Below are positions 16,401 to 23,050 of a stretch of DNA of 40,417 bases, in pieces. A program made the position numbers and the translations under genes. Source of the stretch: Bacteroidales bacterium UBA4116 (lineage in GTDB: Bacteria; Bacteroidota; Bacteroidia; Bacteroidales; Tannerellaceae); the NCBI GenBank assembly GCA_002381645.1, contig DFXE01000019.1, positions 1 through 40,417 on the forward strand, read 5' to 3'. Below the pieces are notes generated by a model that worked only from the letters and a program-made list of their open reading frames with translations, was not told where the DNA came from and did not search any database. Within the stretch, counting starts at the first letter, position 1, and each line of letters opens with the position of its first letter.

Positions 16401-16467
16401 TACCCGTGAACAGGATAGTGAAGGGAAATTCCATATCAGTTGGGGAAGTCAGGGAATTATCAGTTAG
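13465..16467 (+). CDS. N6-adenine DNA methylase-SF2 helicase fusion
   Basis: A 1000-residue protein. Residues ~60-230 are an N6-adenine methylase: GQFFTP (71-76), SAM motif I ILDMCCGMGNFF (95-106) and catalytic motif NPPF (157-160). After a helical, basic middle region (about 240-490), a superfamily 2 helicase begins: Walker A WQQGSGKTA (about 497-505), a DESDE Walker B (about 595) and a C-terminal helicase half with ICTQQSLKSSANIPTCNDV (around 875-893). No nuclease motif is visible. Such fusions with DUF4942 recur in Bacteroidales ICEs; protection of the element from restriction, or modification of transferred DNA, is a reasonable inference. A restriction-like or phage-defence role is possible. 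The methylase and helicase calls are firm; target sequence unknown. Confidence 0.85.
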   Translation: MYQIIPQQIPQNRRAEINEKILFCIDTGKNELPAETIYNCYTGIGGLHNLKQEDYVNYHEYSQAKKEFEMGQFFTPHEICRDMVALLQPGGSEMILDMCCGMGNFFNHLPNQHNVYGFDIDGKAVTVARHLYPDAHIDKCDILQYKPDKQFDVVIGNPPFNLQIDRELSQFYYMKKAYSVLNPAGLFMIIVPCSFLKSDFWEKTRVTVINRDFSFIGQTKLNPNAFASVGVHNFDIKVMVFLRESRHIEMNLYNAEEFISWEELGKRMDEVKKIKSTLRVNLMRETYSINQEELEQFEYKLNKYLFELKTHRHLQKHYDKAVALVAKFRNQRPPEDCTNELFKEWERNKLTTTKVLGIIRRYIVNQHIIPRKEIALVKTNYGFKLKQYAPRLLDGVTHRYTGINDLVLSRMNLPVPSEYTPQIKGQIKAAKKLIRKKQRQYEIQSQVFNEMQADPAIQNYLDNATFINKEHEVCHFTNLQKNDLNLVLQKKYSLLNWQQGSGKTAAVYHNAKYLLKHRKVRNVIVLAPAIATNLTWETFLKDNKEQYHVLRNYKDFQDIPEGVFLVVSISMLSKLKREISRLIKLHSKKFCLIFDESDEITNPTSQRTKAALSIFRRLNYKILDTGTTTRNHITELYSQFEILYNNSINMLCWCDETYHQDKDGEIVSRANDYYGEPFPAYQGHTLFKACFCPGKASVFGIEKQNQDIYNKEELFKLIGKTIITRKFKDFAGEKYDVKTHSVTPADGEREVYRVIAEEFCRLCELYYNSTGDTKKDAGLRLMRQIKLLIKACSVPNLIDGYYGDAYPSKTRYIRSLVKKIPGKITIGCTTLAALDMYERYITEQFPHRPIFIIKGDITFRKRQNIIKEFEDTINGILICTQQSLKSSANIPTCNDVILESLQWNIPKMEQFYFRFIRLDSKDRTMVHFVTYKDSIEQNLMALVLTKERLNEFIKSGEIKEQSEIFEEFDITMSVIDSLLTREQDSEGKFHISWGSQGIIS

Positions 16468-16503
16468 GCAGCCGGGAATTATTCCGGCATCTAACCAATT
16501 TAC

Positions 16504-16511
16504 TATCTTTG
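16504..16511 (+). promoter_or_regulatory. -7 box of the pabB-pabC promoter
   Basis: TATCTTTG matches TAnnTTTG exactly, between the methylase-helicase stop (16467) and the pabB ATG (16532). A start near 16518 would leave a ~14-nt leader. This supports separate expression of pabBC and the shorter pabB start. Confidence 0.65.
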
Positions 16512-16531
16512 CATTTCATTTCAAAAATAGC

Positions 16532-17503
16532 ATGGAATTAAAAGCCCTAAAAAACAATATCAACCACTTCGCTTCGGAAAGGATTCCTTTTCTTTTCGCT
16601 GTCGATTTTGAAATGAAGAATGGCTTCTTGCTTCAAAACCCACTTGAACAAAAAGACATCCTATTCCGCACGCCACGCGCATCAAATGCAAAAAAGGAAG
16701 TCGCAACGATAAAGAAAGACTGTCTACTAAAATCCTTTCCCGAAACCTTTGCGAACTATTCGGAAAGATTCACCACCGTTATGGCCGGACTTAAAAGAGG
16801 AAACTCCTTTCTTACCAACCTGACCGTAAAAACGCCTGTTAAGACAACACTTACATTACAAGAAATCTTTGAATCAAGTACCGCACCTTATAGCTTGTAT
16901 GTTCCCGGGCAGTTTGTCTGTTTCTCACCCGAACGGTTCGTCAGCATATCAGCCGGAATTATATCGACCACCCCCATGAAAGGCACCATCAATGCAAGGA
17001 TACCCAATGCTGAAGAAATAATATTGTCCGATAAAAAAGAAACTGCCGAACACAATACGATTGTCGACCTTATGCGTAACGATTTGGGCATGGTTGCCGA
17101 GAACATTAGGGTAAAACGCTTTCGCTACATCGACAGAATCGTCACCGCCCAACGGGAAATATTACAGGTAAGTTCGGAAATAACCGGTAAACTTTCGGAA
17201 AGCTACCTGCTGCAATTAGGAGAAATCATCTTCAGGTTGCTCCCGGCTGGTTCTGTTTCGGGCGCGCCCAAAGAATCCACATTGGATATCATCCGGGAAG
17301 CCGAAAAAGAACCGCGCGGATACTACACAGGCATATTCGGCTATTTCGACGGTGATGATTTTGACAGTGCCGTTATGATACGTTTTATCGAAGAAAAAAA
17401 CGGCAAGAAATATTTCCGCAGCGGTGGTGGTATCACTATCTTTAGCGATGCGGAAGATGAGTACAACGAAGTAATCGAAAAAATATATCTGCCATTTGTA
17501 TGA
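16532..17503 (+). CDS. pabB: Aminodeoxychorismate synthase component I
   Basis: PabB converts chorismate with ammonia or PabA-supplied nitrogen to 4-amino-4-deoxychorismate, the first step to p-aminobenzoate and folate. I start at ATG 16532 (MELKALKNNINHF, 323 residues); a longer frame from 16406 would overlap the helicase gene by 62 bp and run through the promoter. Chorismate-binding signatures are visible: TTPMKGTINARIP, IVDLMRNDLGMVAENI, LPAGSVSGAPKESTLDIIREAE and GYYTGIFGYFDG, with a RSGGGITIFSDAEDEYNE end. It is the short PabB form lacking the N-terminal tryptophan-binding-type extension. It overlaps pabC by 4 bp (ATGA). No pabA is present in the window. Its presence among ICE genes suggests cargo. 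Confidence 0.9.
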   Translation: MELKALKNNINHFASERIPFLFAVDFEMKNGFLLQNPLEQKDILFRTPRASNAKKEVATIKKDCLLKSFPETFANYSERFTTVMAGLKRGNSFLTNLTVKTPVKTTLTLQEIFESSTAPYSLYVPGQFVCFSPERFVSISAGIISTTPMKGTINARIPNAEEIILSDKKETAEHNTIVDLMRNDLGMVAENIRVKRFRYIDRIVTAQREILQVSSEITGKLSESYLLQLGEIIFRLLPAGSVSGAPKESTLDIIREAEKEPRGYYTGIFGYFDGDDFDSAVMIRFIEEKNGKKYFRSGGGITIFSDAEDEYNEVIEKIYLPFV

Positions 17504-18096
17504 CACTTTTCAGTGAAGCTATAAAACTAAAAGACGGTGTTTTGCATAACATCCAATATCACCAGCAAAGAGTTAATAATACCCTTTCCTGCTTTTATCA
17601 AACGACAATCGATCTCTCCGTAATCCGGGACAGGATTCCTCCTCATGTAAAAAATGGATTATACAAATGCCGGGTACTCTATTCCGATAAGATAGAGGAT
17701 GTAGAATTTATACCCTACTTTTTCCGGAATATCCAAAAGGTAGGCGTAATAAGAGATGATGAAATTGATTATTCTTACAAATATGCAAATAGAAGCAACC
17801 TGAATACGCTACTACAAAAATCAGGTTGCGACGATATTATTATAATTAAAAACGGTCTGGTAACCGATGCTTCTTCATCGAATCTTGTTTTTAAATCAGC
17901 TAAAGGGCTATTTACCCCGAAAGAATGCCTTTTGCCGGGAACAAAAAGAAAACAGTTACTGGAACGAAAAAAAATTAGAGAGCAAAGCATCCGGGTGGAA
18001 GACATTCAAGCATTTAATGCTGTCTGTTTCATCAATGCTATGGTTGACCTGACGGATGATATAAAAGTGCAGACATCTTCTTTGCTGTATTTGTAA
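17500..18096 (+). CDS. pabC: Aminodeoxychorismate lyase (class IV aminotransferase fold)
   Basis: PabC releases pyruvate from 4-amino-4-deoxychorismate to give p-aminobenzoate, using PLP. The 198-residue frame has the class IV pattern: FSEAIKLKDGVLHNIQYHQQ at the start, a YKCRVLYS strand, YKYANRSNLNTLLQ (likely holding the PLP lysine, about residue 95) and DIIIIKNGLVTDASSSNLVF (about 112-131). LLPGTKRKQLLE then follows. It is shorter than the ~270 residues of E. coli PabC but typical of small Bacteroidetes forms. The ATGA overlap with pabB implies coupled translation and an operon dedicated to p-aminobenzoate. Confidence 0.88.
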   Translation: MTLFSEAIKLKDGVLHNIQYHQQRVNNTLSCFYQTTIDLSVIRDRIPPHVKNGLYKCRVLYSDKIEDVEFIPYFFRNIQKVGVIRDDEIDYSYKYANRSNLNTLLQKSGCDDIIIIKNGLVTDASSSNLVFKSAKGLFTPKECLLPGTKRKQLLERKKIREQSIRVEDIQAFNAVCFINAMVDLTDDIKVQTSSLLYL

Positions 18097-18176
18097 AAGA
18101 GATTTTCAGGCTATGACAATGGCTAAAACCCCATCACTGAAAGCCTCTATATTTGTGATTATCGGTTTTTTGTCCG

Positions 18177-18262
18177 AAAAATGATCTGCATGATTTTTAA
18201 AATGTTCAGCATGATATTAAAAAGTTCTCTGCATCATTTGAAGAAATGATCTGCATGATTTT
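18177..18262. repeat. Four 21-bp-period repeats (ATGATCTGCATGATTTT type)
   Basis: Units begin near 18177, 18198, 18219 and 18240, each containing (C/T)TGCAT(G/C)AT or CAGCATGAT followed by a T/A run. Units 1 and 4 share ATGATCTGCATGATTTTT exactly. The spacing equals two helical turns, so one protein could bind one face. They lie just after pabC, before a second repeat set, in a convergent intergenic region. No ORF runs through them. Confidence 0.65.
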
Positions 18263-18290
18263 TTTTAGGGGAATTACGCCATTTAACAAC

Positions 18291-18353
18291 GAAGGTGCTT
18301 CCGTTAAACAGAAAAGGTGCTTTTGTTTAACAAAAGGAACCTTTTTGTTAACC
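18291..18353. repeat. Three 21-bp-period repeats (AAAGGTGCTTTTGTTTAACA type)
   Basis: Units at 18291-18311, 18312-18332 and 18333-18353 share an AAGG-(T/A)-(G/A)-C core followed by GTTTAAC-like words. The same family appears in the opposite orientation at 27483-27545. The last two units fold into a terminator-like hairpin. Both sites lie between convergent genes. Confidence 0.65.
18312..18345. terminator. Bidirectional terminator hairpin inside the repeats
   Basis: CTTTTGTT (18320-18327) and AACAAAAG (18329-18336) are perfectly complementary, extended by AAAAGGT (18312-18318) with ACCTTTT (18339-18345) across a small mismatch. A T run follows. It would stop both pabBC transcripts and the leftward AraC transcript. 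Confidence 0.65.
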
Positions 18354-18371
18354 GTTTTCATTGACAATTAT

Positions 18372-19226
18372 TTATTGAAACTGTTTTCTGTATTTCAAAG
18401 GCGGCATCGCCATCGCCTTCGTAAAAACCCTCACGAAATGGGGCAGGTCGTTAAACCCCACCATATAACATATCTCCGTAACCTGTTTCTCTGAATGTTT
18501 CAGCAGTTCACACGCTGTATTCAGACGGTACTGGGTAACAAACTCCGAAAAGGTCATCCCTTTGACACGTTTGAAGTAGGAGCAAAAAGCGGAGCGGTTC
18601 ATCCCAACCTCCGCTGCAATATCATCTAAAGCAATCGGGTGGACATAATGAGCCATCACATACGTGGAAATTTGCTGTATACGCCTTACATCGCGTTCGA
18701 TGCGCGTCGGTTTCCCCACAGAAACATAGTCAGTAGAACAGAAGATTGCGGGAAGCAGCCGCAGCATTTCGCACAAACGATCCAGCTCATCCATTCCATT
18801 CATTTTTTCAAGCGTTTTGCGGATAGTACGGGAGCTTTCCGATCCATATTTCAGCGCATCGGCAGGAGCCTTTATGTCTCCCATACGGTTTCGTAGTTCG
18901 GGAAACTGATTCATGCACCGCACTACAAACTCATCGCTGAAAGCTATCATCAGATAGCGTATATGGCCACTCTTGTCTGCCGAATCGGGCACAAACTCCC
19001 AACGATGTTGCATCCCGGGAGGGATAAGCACCACGTCGCCTGCGGAAAAAGGTTGCACTGTATCGCCTGCAATCCGGTTGCCATAGCCATGAGTGACGTA
19101 ATATAATTCCCAGGCGTCATGCTGATGCAACTTGGCCTCCAGCTCGGGATCAATACGAATATCCACGAAGAAGATGGAATGGTTCTCCGTGTCGGGTAAT
19201 TTATATGGGGTGATCGTTTCGTCCAT
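18372..19226 (-). CDS. AraC-family regulator with N-terminal cupin
   Basis: From ATG 19226 (MDETITPYKLPDTENHS) it has 284 residues; a -7 box at 19256-19249 on the minus strand rules out the longer frame to 19262. Residues ~15-110 are a cupin-like sensing domain (HQHDAWELYYVTHGYGNRI, FSAGDVVLIPPGMQHRWEF). The last ~100 residues hold two HTH motifs (IALDDIAAEVGMNRSAFCSY and VTEICYMVGFNDLPHFVRVF). It is divergent from the nitroreductase gene 126 bp away and may control it. The inducer is unknown. Confidence 0.88.
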   Translation of the reverse strand: MDETITPYKLPDTENHSIFFVDIRIDPELEAKLHQHDAWELYYVTHGYGNRIAGDTVQPFSAGDVVLIPPGMQHRWEFVPDSADKSGHIRYLMIAFSDEFVVRCMNQFPELRNRMGDIKAPADALKYGSESSRTIRKTLEKMNGMDELDRLCEMLRLLPAIFCSTDYVSVGKPTRIERDVRRIQQISTYVMAHYVHPIALDDIAAEVGMNRSAFCSYFKRVKGMTFSEFVTQYRLNTACELLKHSEKQVTEICYMVGFNDLPHFVRVFTKAMAMPPLKYRKQFQ

Positions 19227-19248
19227 ATTGCTTTTTGTTGGCTTAATG

Positions 19249-19256
19249 CAAATGTA
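19249..19256 (-). promoter_or_regulatory. -7 box of the AraC gene at 18372-19226
   Basis: On the minus strand this reads TACATTTG, an exact TAnnTTTG box, about 23 bp upstream of the chosen ATG. Confidence 0.5.
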
Positions 19257-19304
19257 CAACAAATATCAGATACAATAACACAAATAAGCGACAATAAAAC
19301 AGCA

Positions 19305-19312
19305 TATCTTTG
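19305..19312 (+). promoter_or_regulatory. -7 box of the nitroreductase gene
   Basis: TATCTTTG is an exact TAnnTTTG box. Transcription would start near 19319, ~34 nt before the ATG at 19353. No good -33 box is visible, consistent with activation by a regulator. Confidence 0.6.
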
Positions 19313-19352
19313 TACTGAAAAAGAATCATAATCATTAAAAAAGAGTGTTATC

Positions 19353-19982
19353 ATGGAATTTTATGAAGTATTGAACAAAAGAAGAACAATCCGCGATTTT
19401 TCCAATAAGGAAGTCAGCGACGAAGTATTAAAAAAGGTACTGGATGCCGCATTCAAAGCTCCCACCAACGATCATTTACGCCAATTAGAGTTTGTGGTAA
19501 TAAGAGGGCAGGAGAATATTTCCCGTATTATTTCTCCGGTTTCCGAGAACACCCGGAAAATCCAGCAGGCAGGACTTGAAGCTGCCGAGGGTGTAATGGA
19601 CGGGGATGAATATGCTATGTTTGTGGATGCACTGCCTAAACAAAAACGGATGCTTATGCAGAGTAATTGCCTTATCCTGCCGTTCTTCCGCCAAAAAGAT
19701 TATCCGCTTTGCCAGCCTGCCGACCAGAGTTCGCTCAATTATTTTGCTTCTGTATGGGCATCTGTGGAAAATATCCTGCTGGCAGCAACTGCCGAAGGAC
19801 TGGCGTGTACATTCCGCATTCCGATCGGTAATGAGCCGGAATATGTAAAACAGGTTGTCGGCGCTCCTGAGGGATATGAATTTGCCTGTTTTCTTGCCAT
19901 AGGCTATGCTGCTCCGGATGCACATATCCCGAAACAAAAAGTAATTAACGTGGAAGACAGGATTCACCGGAATGTCTGGTAA
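19353..19982 (+). CDS. Nitroreductase-family FMN protein
   Basis: A 209-residue protein with the nitroreductase fold. The start MEFYEVLNKRRTIRDFSNKEV contains the RRTIRDF phosphate/FMN-contacting segment (residues ~10-16), followed by VLDAAFKAPTNDHLRQLEFV. Later parts include ASVENILLAATAEGLACTFRIPIGNEP (around 150-176) and FLAIGYAAPDA. Family members use FMN and NAD(P)H to reduce nitro compounds, quinones or flavins. Its own substrate is unknown. It is a single gene, divergent from an AraC regulator, ending at a strong bidirectional terminator. Confidence 0.88.
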   Translation: MEFYEVLNKRRTIRDFSNKEVSDEVLKKVLDAAFKAPTNDHLRQLEFVVIRGQENISRIISPVSENTRKIQQAGLEAAEGVMDGDEYAMFVDALPKQKRMLMQSNCLILPFFRQKDYPLCQPADQSSLNYFASVWASVENILLAATAEGLACTFRIPIGNEPEYVKQVVGAPEGYEFACFLAIGYAAPDAHIPKQKVINVEDRIHRNVW

Positions 19983-20014
19983 TCTCAATATTCTTTCTCA
20001 CTTAGTCAAATAAA

Positions 20015-20046
20015 AACCGGATCATGTTTTAAACATGTCCGGTTTC
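20015..20046. terminator. Bidirectional terminator between convergent genes
   Basis: AAACCGG (20015-20021) pairs with CCGGTTT (20040-20046), and CATGTTT/AAACATG continue the stem inside. A-rich and T-rich flanks fit termination in both directions, for the nitroreductase and MmcQ-like genes. Confidence 0.85.
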
Positions 20047-20129
20047 TTCTTAGCCTTTACTCCTGTCTGATGTTAAAAGGGAATACACAATTATTAGTTA
20101 AGCAGAAATTCTTGTGAGTATAAGGAACA

Positions 20130-20504
20130 TTATCGAGACTCAATTTCCTGCTGCTCCTTTTTAGACAATCCCTTTACCACCAGCTCATACGATTTTTTGA
20201 CCAACTCTTTTATCTTGGCATCCGGCACATCTTTATTGAAATAGACACTGATCCAGTGCTTTTTATTCATGTGGTAACCCGGCGTAATGCCTTTATATTT
20301 CTCCTGAAGCGCTACCGATTCATCGGGGTCGCATTTGAGGTCGCAGAAATCGAATACGTCGATATTAACAAAGCAGAACCATTTGTCCATAACGGAAAAG
20401 GTCATCAGGTGACTATCGTATTCCGAAGTTGTTTTTTTGAACGGCAGCTTGTCCTCCGCGCCTTTGAAAGAGAGACAATACTCTCTGAATGTTTCTATAT
20501 TCAT
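20130..20504 (-). CDS. MmcQ/YjbR-family protein
   Basis: The 124-residue protein from ATG 20504 (MNIETFREYCLSFKGAEDKLPF) fits the MmcQ/YjbR family, including CDLKCDPDESVALQEKYKGI, the GYHMNKKHWISVYF strand and a C-terminal helix with IKELVKKSYELVVKGLSKKEQ. The family has a small alpha/beta fold and has been described as DNA-binding-like, but its role is not settled. A longer frame starting at 20576 is excluded because a -7 box lies at 20571-20564, inside it. It stands alone, leftward, downstream of the flavodoxin operon. Confidence 0.85.
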   Translation of the reverse strand: MNIETFREYCLSFKGAEDKLPFKKTTSEYDSHLMTFSVMDKWFCFVNIDVFDFCDLKCDPDESVALQEKYKGITPGYHMNKKHWISVYFNKDVPDAKIKELVKKSYELVVKGLSKKEQQEIESR

Positions 20505-20563
20505 TGTCTTTTTGTTTTTGTTGAATGATGTCATTTTTACGGTTATATATTTGTAGAACAAAA

Positions 20564-20571
20564 CAAAGGTA
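20564..20571 (-). promoter_or_regulatory. -7 box of the MmcQ-like gene
   Basis: The minus strand reads TACCTTTG here, an exact TAnnTTTG match, ~60 nt upstream of the ATG at 20504. Confidence 0.6.
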
Positions 20572-20642
20572 TTCATGGTTTACATCAGTAGAATATGTAA
20601 GATGTGTGGATTCGCACCATAAAACCAAGGATATCTTTTTGG

Positions 20643-21125
20643 TCAAAAGATATTATTATTCTTTACCCATTGCCGTAGATAAGTATCCAAATTGCTTCCT
20701 CCTCTTCCTTGTACGGAAAACAAATCACCGAATGTATTATCAGGGCAAAGTTTCCTGAGATCGTTTAAACCTTTAGGATCTCCCCCTCCGCCATGAGTGG
20801 AAAAAGGCAGAATTTTTTTATCTACCGGATTACATTGGTTCAGAAAGCTTGCCATGGGCATCGGATAAGTGCCGAACCAGACAGGATAACCAATCAGTAG
20901 TGTTTCATACCGGCTTATATCTGGTAACGGGTTTTTAATATCAAGCAATCTGTTTTGTCCCAAATCCCGTCTGGATTCCTGTAGGCAAGTATTATAGTTT
21001 GAGGAGTACGGTTTAGAAAGAACGATTTCGTAAATGTCTGCCTCAATTAGTTTGCTTATGCGATCGGCTATATATCGAGTGTTGCCACTCCAGGTATAAT
21101 AGGCAATGAGTGCTTTTTTAGTCAT
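20643..21125 (-). CDS. Cytoplasmic flavodoxin-family protein
   Basis: A 160-residue flavodoxin-like protein. The FMN phosphate loop reads YYTWSGNTRYIAD (residues ~9-21). The second flavin-binding part reads LLIGYPVWFGTYPMPMASFL, and the third FSTHGGGGDPKGLNDLRKL. Unlike the flavodoxin at 22287-22901 it has no signal peptide. It is the last gene of a leftward group (flavodoxin lipoprotein, monooxygenase-like, SDR, this gene). It presumably carries electrons for reduction of a quinone or similar compound; the partner is not identifiable. Confidence 0.85.
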   Translation of the reverse strand: MTKKALIAYYTWSGNTRYIADRISKLIEADIYEIVLSKPYSSNYNTCLQESRRDLGQNRLLDIKNPLPDISRYETLLIGYPVWFGTYPMPMASFLNQCNPVDKKILPFSTHGGGGDPKGLNDLRKLCPDNTFGDLFSVQGRGGSNLDTYLRQWVKNNNIF

Positions 21126-21199
21126 TCTAATGGGTAATCATATTATTGAAGAGGCGTAAATATGCGCCTCTTCACCAGTTTATACTATTCCTGAAACGA

Positions 21200-21943
21200 T
21201 TATTTTACCGTATAACCTCCATCAACCGCTATAGCCTGCCCGATCACATAACTTGCTGCCGGACTGCAAAGCCAGAATACAACCGATGCAATCTCTTCGG
21301 GGCCACCGAGGCGGGCAATAGGCACTTCTTTGATAAGTTCATCCATAGCGTCCTTTTCATGTTCCAGCATTCCTTCTACCATAGGCGTCATAATGATACC
21401 CGGACATACAGCGTTGATACGTACACCACGTGAAGCATATTCAAGGGCTGAACTCTTGGTCAGACCCAATACTCCGTGTTTGGAGGCGTGATAGGCACTT
21501 CTTCCTGCAATACCAACCAGCCCACCCATGGACGAGCAGTTGACGATCGCTCCGAAACCTTGCTGGCGCATATAGCGCAGTTCATGCTTCATACAGTTGA
21601 AGATTCCTTTCAGGTTGATATTCATTATTTTGTCATACTCGTCGCCAACAAGGTCTGCCGTGTCGGTTACGGGGCTTTGTATTCCCGCATTGTTATAGGC
21701 AGCATCCAGACGGCCGTACTTACGGATGATGTCGTCGATCATTGCTGCTACTTCTTCTTCGTTCACTACATCACATTTGTAAGATACGGCTTTGTAGCCT
21801 TCGGAGGTGAGCTGCCGGGCTTCCTCATTGGGTTCATGCCGTCCGGCAAGGGCTACGGTAGCACCTGCTTCGGCAAAGATACGGGCGGTGGCAAGACCTA
21901 TTCCGGTTCTTGCTCCGGTTACTAATACTACTTTATCTTTCAT
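21200..21943 (-). CDS. SDR-family oxidoreductase
   Basis: A 247-residue classical short-chain dehydrogenase/reductase. It shows TGARTGIG (residues 9-16, NAD(P) binding), a YNNAGIQ motif (around 88-94), a SSMGG segment with the catalytic serine (~140) and YHASKHG with the catalytic Tyr/Lys (~154-158). It ends IGQAIAVDGGYTVK, typical of the glucose-1-dehydrogenase-like group. An acidic residue at the end of the second strand is replaced by GRHEPN, which may favour NADP, but this is uncertain. It lies 21 bp downstream of the ABM-domain gene, same operon. Confidence 0.9.
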   Translation of the reverse strand: MKDKVVLVTGARTGIGLATARIFAEAGATVALAGRHEPNEEARQLTSEGYKAVSYKCDVVNEEEVAAMIDDIIRKYGRLDAAYNNAGIQSPVTDTADLVGDEYDKIMNINLKGIFNCMKHELRYMRQQGFGAIVNCSSMGGLVGIAGRSAYHASKHGVLGLTKSSALEYASRGVRINAVCPGIIMTPMVEGMLEHEKDAMDELIKEVPIARLGGPEEIASVVFWLCSPAASYVIGQAIAVDGGYTVK

Positions 21944-21964
21944 CTTCTGATTGTTTTTATGATT

Positions 21965-22273
21965 TTATTTTTTCATCCAGAGTCCTTCGACAACGGGTGT
22001 TGCATCAACGGTTCTGAAATATTGAACCATGCCTTCTGTTTCGGCGAAATACTTTTGCATGTGGGGCGTTTTGCAATGATTATCGTAGGCCTCCTGGTCT
22101 TTGAAATGTTCGATAATTGTAAACTCGTTCGGGCGTTCGTCATCTGAAACGGCGTAGAGTACGTATACATCTTCTTCTATGCGGAGAGAGGTTTCTATTT
22201 CTTCTTTTAAGATCCGTTTGTATTCTTCGAGTTTCGAAGGATCTACATTTACTCTTGATAATTGTATCATCAT
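21965..22273 (-). CDS. Antibiotic-biosynthesis-monooxygenase (ABM) domain protein
   Basis: A 102-residue dimeric alpha-beta barrel protein of the ABM/YgiN quinol-monooxygenase type: LSRVNVDPSKLEEYKRIL, EDVYVLYAVSDDERPNEFTI, EHFKDQEAYDNHCKTPHMQK. The HCKTPHMQKY stretch is characteristic. YgiN acts on quinols; here quinone handling fits the neighbouring flavodoxins and SDR but is inferred. It starts 13 bp after the flavodoxin lipoprotein gene. Confidence 0.88.
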   Translation of the reverse strand: MMIQLSRVNVDPSKLEEYKRILKEEIETSLRIEEDVYVLYAVSDDERPNEFTIIEHFKDQEAYDNHCKTPHMQKYFAETEGMVQYFRTVDATPVVEGLWMKK

Positions 22274-22286
22274 AATTTTATAGTTT

Positions 22287-22901
22287 TTATTTTAATACTC
22301 CTATACGTTGCAGCCAGTTGCGTATGACCGTTTGTGAGTTGCCTGCCGAAGCAGTCGGTATTTGCAGTCCGTCCAATACAGTTGCCCCTGTGCTGAGGGT
22401 TTGCACACTGCGGAAGCTGGTCGTGCCACCGCTGCCGCCGCTGGTGCAGAAAGGGATAATTGTTTTGCCTTCCAGATTATATGCCGACAGGAATGAGGCG
22501 ATGGGCGGAGGTGTGGTACCGTGCCAGATCGGATAGCCGATGAATATAATATCATATTCGGCTACGCTTTCCGGCGCGTCTTTGAGCGGTGGCTGGTAAC
22601 CCGAACCCTGTTCGTTGCGCGACTGTTCGAGCACTTCGTTATAACTTTCAGGATAGGGCGTTACCAATTCGATGCGGTGGGTATCGCCTCCGGTAATTCC
22701 GTGGATGGCGCTTGCCATAAGTTGCGTATTGTTGGTACGCGAGAAGTAGGCGATCAGTATTTTACCGTCAGACAGTACTTCGGGGTTCTCCGGATTTTCC
22801 GGTTGTTCGGGTTCATTCTCATGGTTATCGCTGGAACAGGCGGATGTTCCGGGTACCACTAAGATGAGTGTCATTAATGCGATTAATAAATTCTTTTTCA
22901 T
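22287..22901 (-). CDS. Flavodoxin-family lipoprotein
   Basis: Residues 1-22 are a lipoprotein signal peptide (MKKNLLIALMTLILVVPG, then TSAC with Cys 22), followed by an acidic, proline-rich linker (EPEQPENPENPE). The flavodoxin domain follows: YFSRTNNTQLMASAI (FMN phosphate loop, around 53-67), FIGYPIWHGTTPPPIASFL and CTSGGSGGTTSF. It would act outside the cytoplasm, attached to the membrane, so it pairs with the cytoplasmic flavodoxin at 20643. It is the first gene of the leftward redox operon, directly downstream of the IS-broken AraC gene. Confidence 0.88.
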   Translation of the reverse strand: MKKNLLIALMTLILVVPGTSACSSDNHENEPEQPENPENPEVLSDGKILIAYFSRTNNTQLMASAIHGITGGDTHRIELVTPYPESYNEVLEQSRNEQGSGYQPPLKDAPESVAEYDIIFIGYPIWHGTTPPPIASFLSAYNLEGKTIIPFCTSGGSGGTTSFRSVQTLSTGATVLDGLQIPTASAGNSQTVIRNWLQRIGVLK

Positions 22902-23050
22902 ACCTTATTTATTTAAAAATGTTGTTTTTATACATATAGAGTCCCCTTAACATTCGGGCACACCTTTCCCCGGTAAGCTCAAACGTATTTGATCAGAAAC
23001 TTGGGTTAATTATTTAGATTGTTATATAATGTAGCCGGCTGATTTATCTT

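Noticed and set aside
16406..16531. Longer N-terminus of PabB
   Set aside because: It overlaps the methylase-helicase gene and includes the -7 promoter box; the residues do not fit PabB.
18177..18353. CRISPR-like array
   Set aside because: The 21-bp units are directly adjacent and diverged, with no unique spacers and no cas genes.
20505..20576. Longer N-terminus of the MmcQ-like protein
   Set aside because: It begins upstream of the gene's own -7 box (20571-20564).
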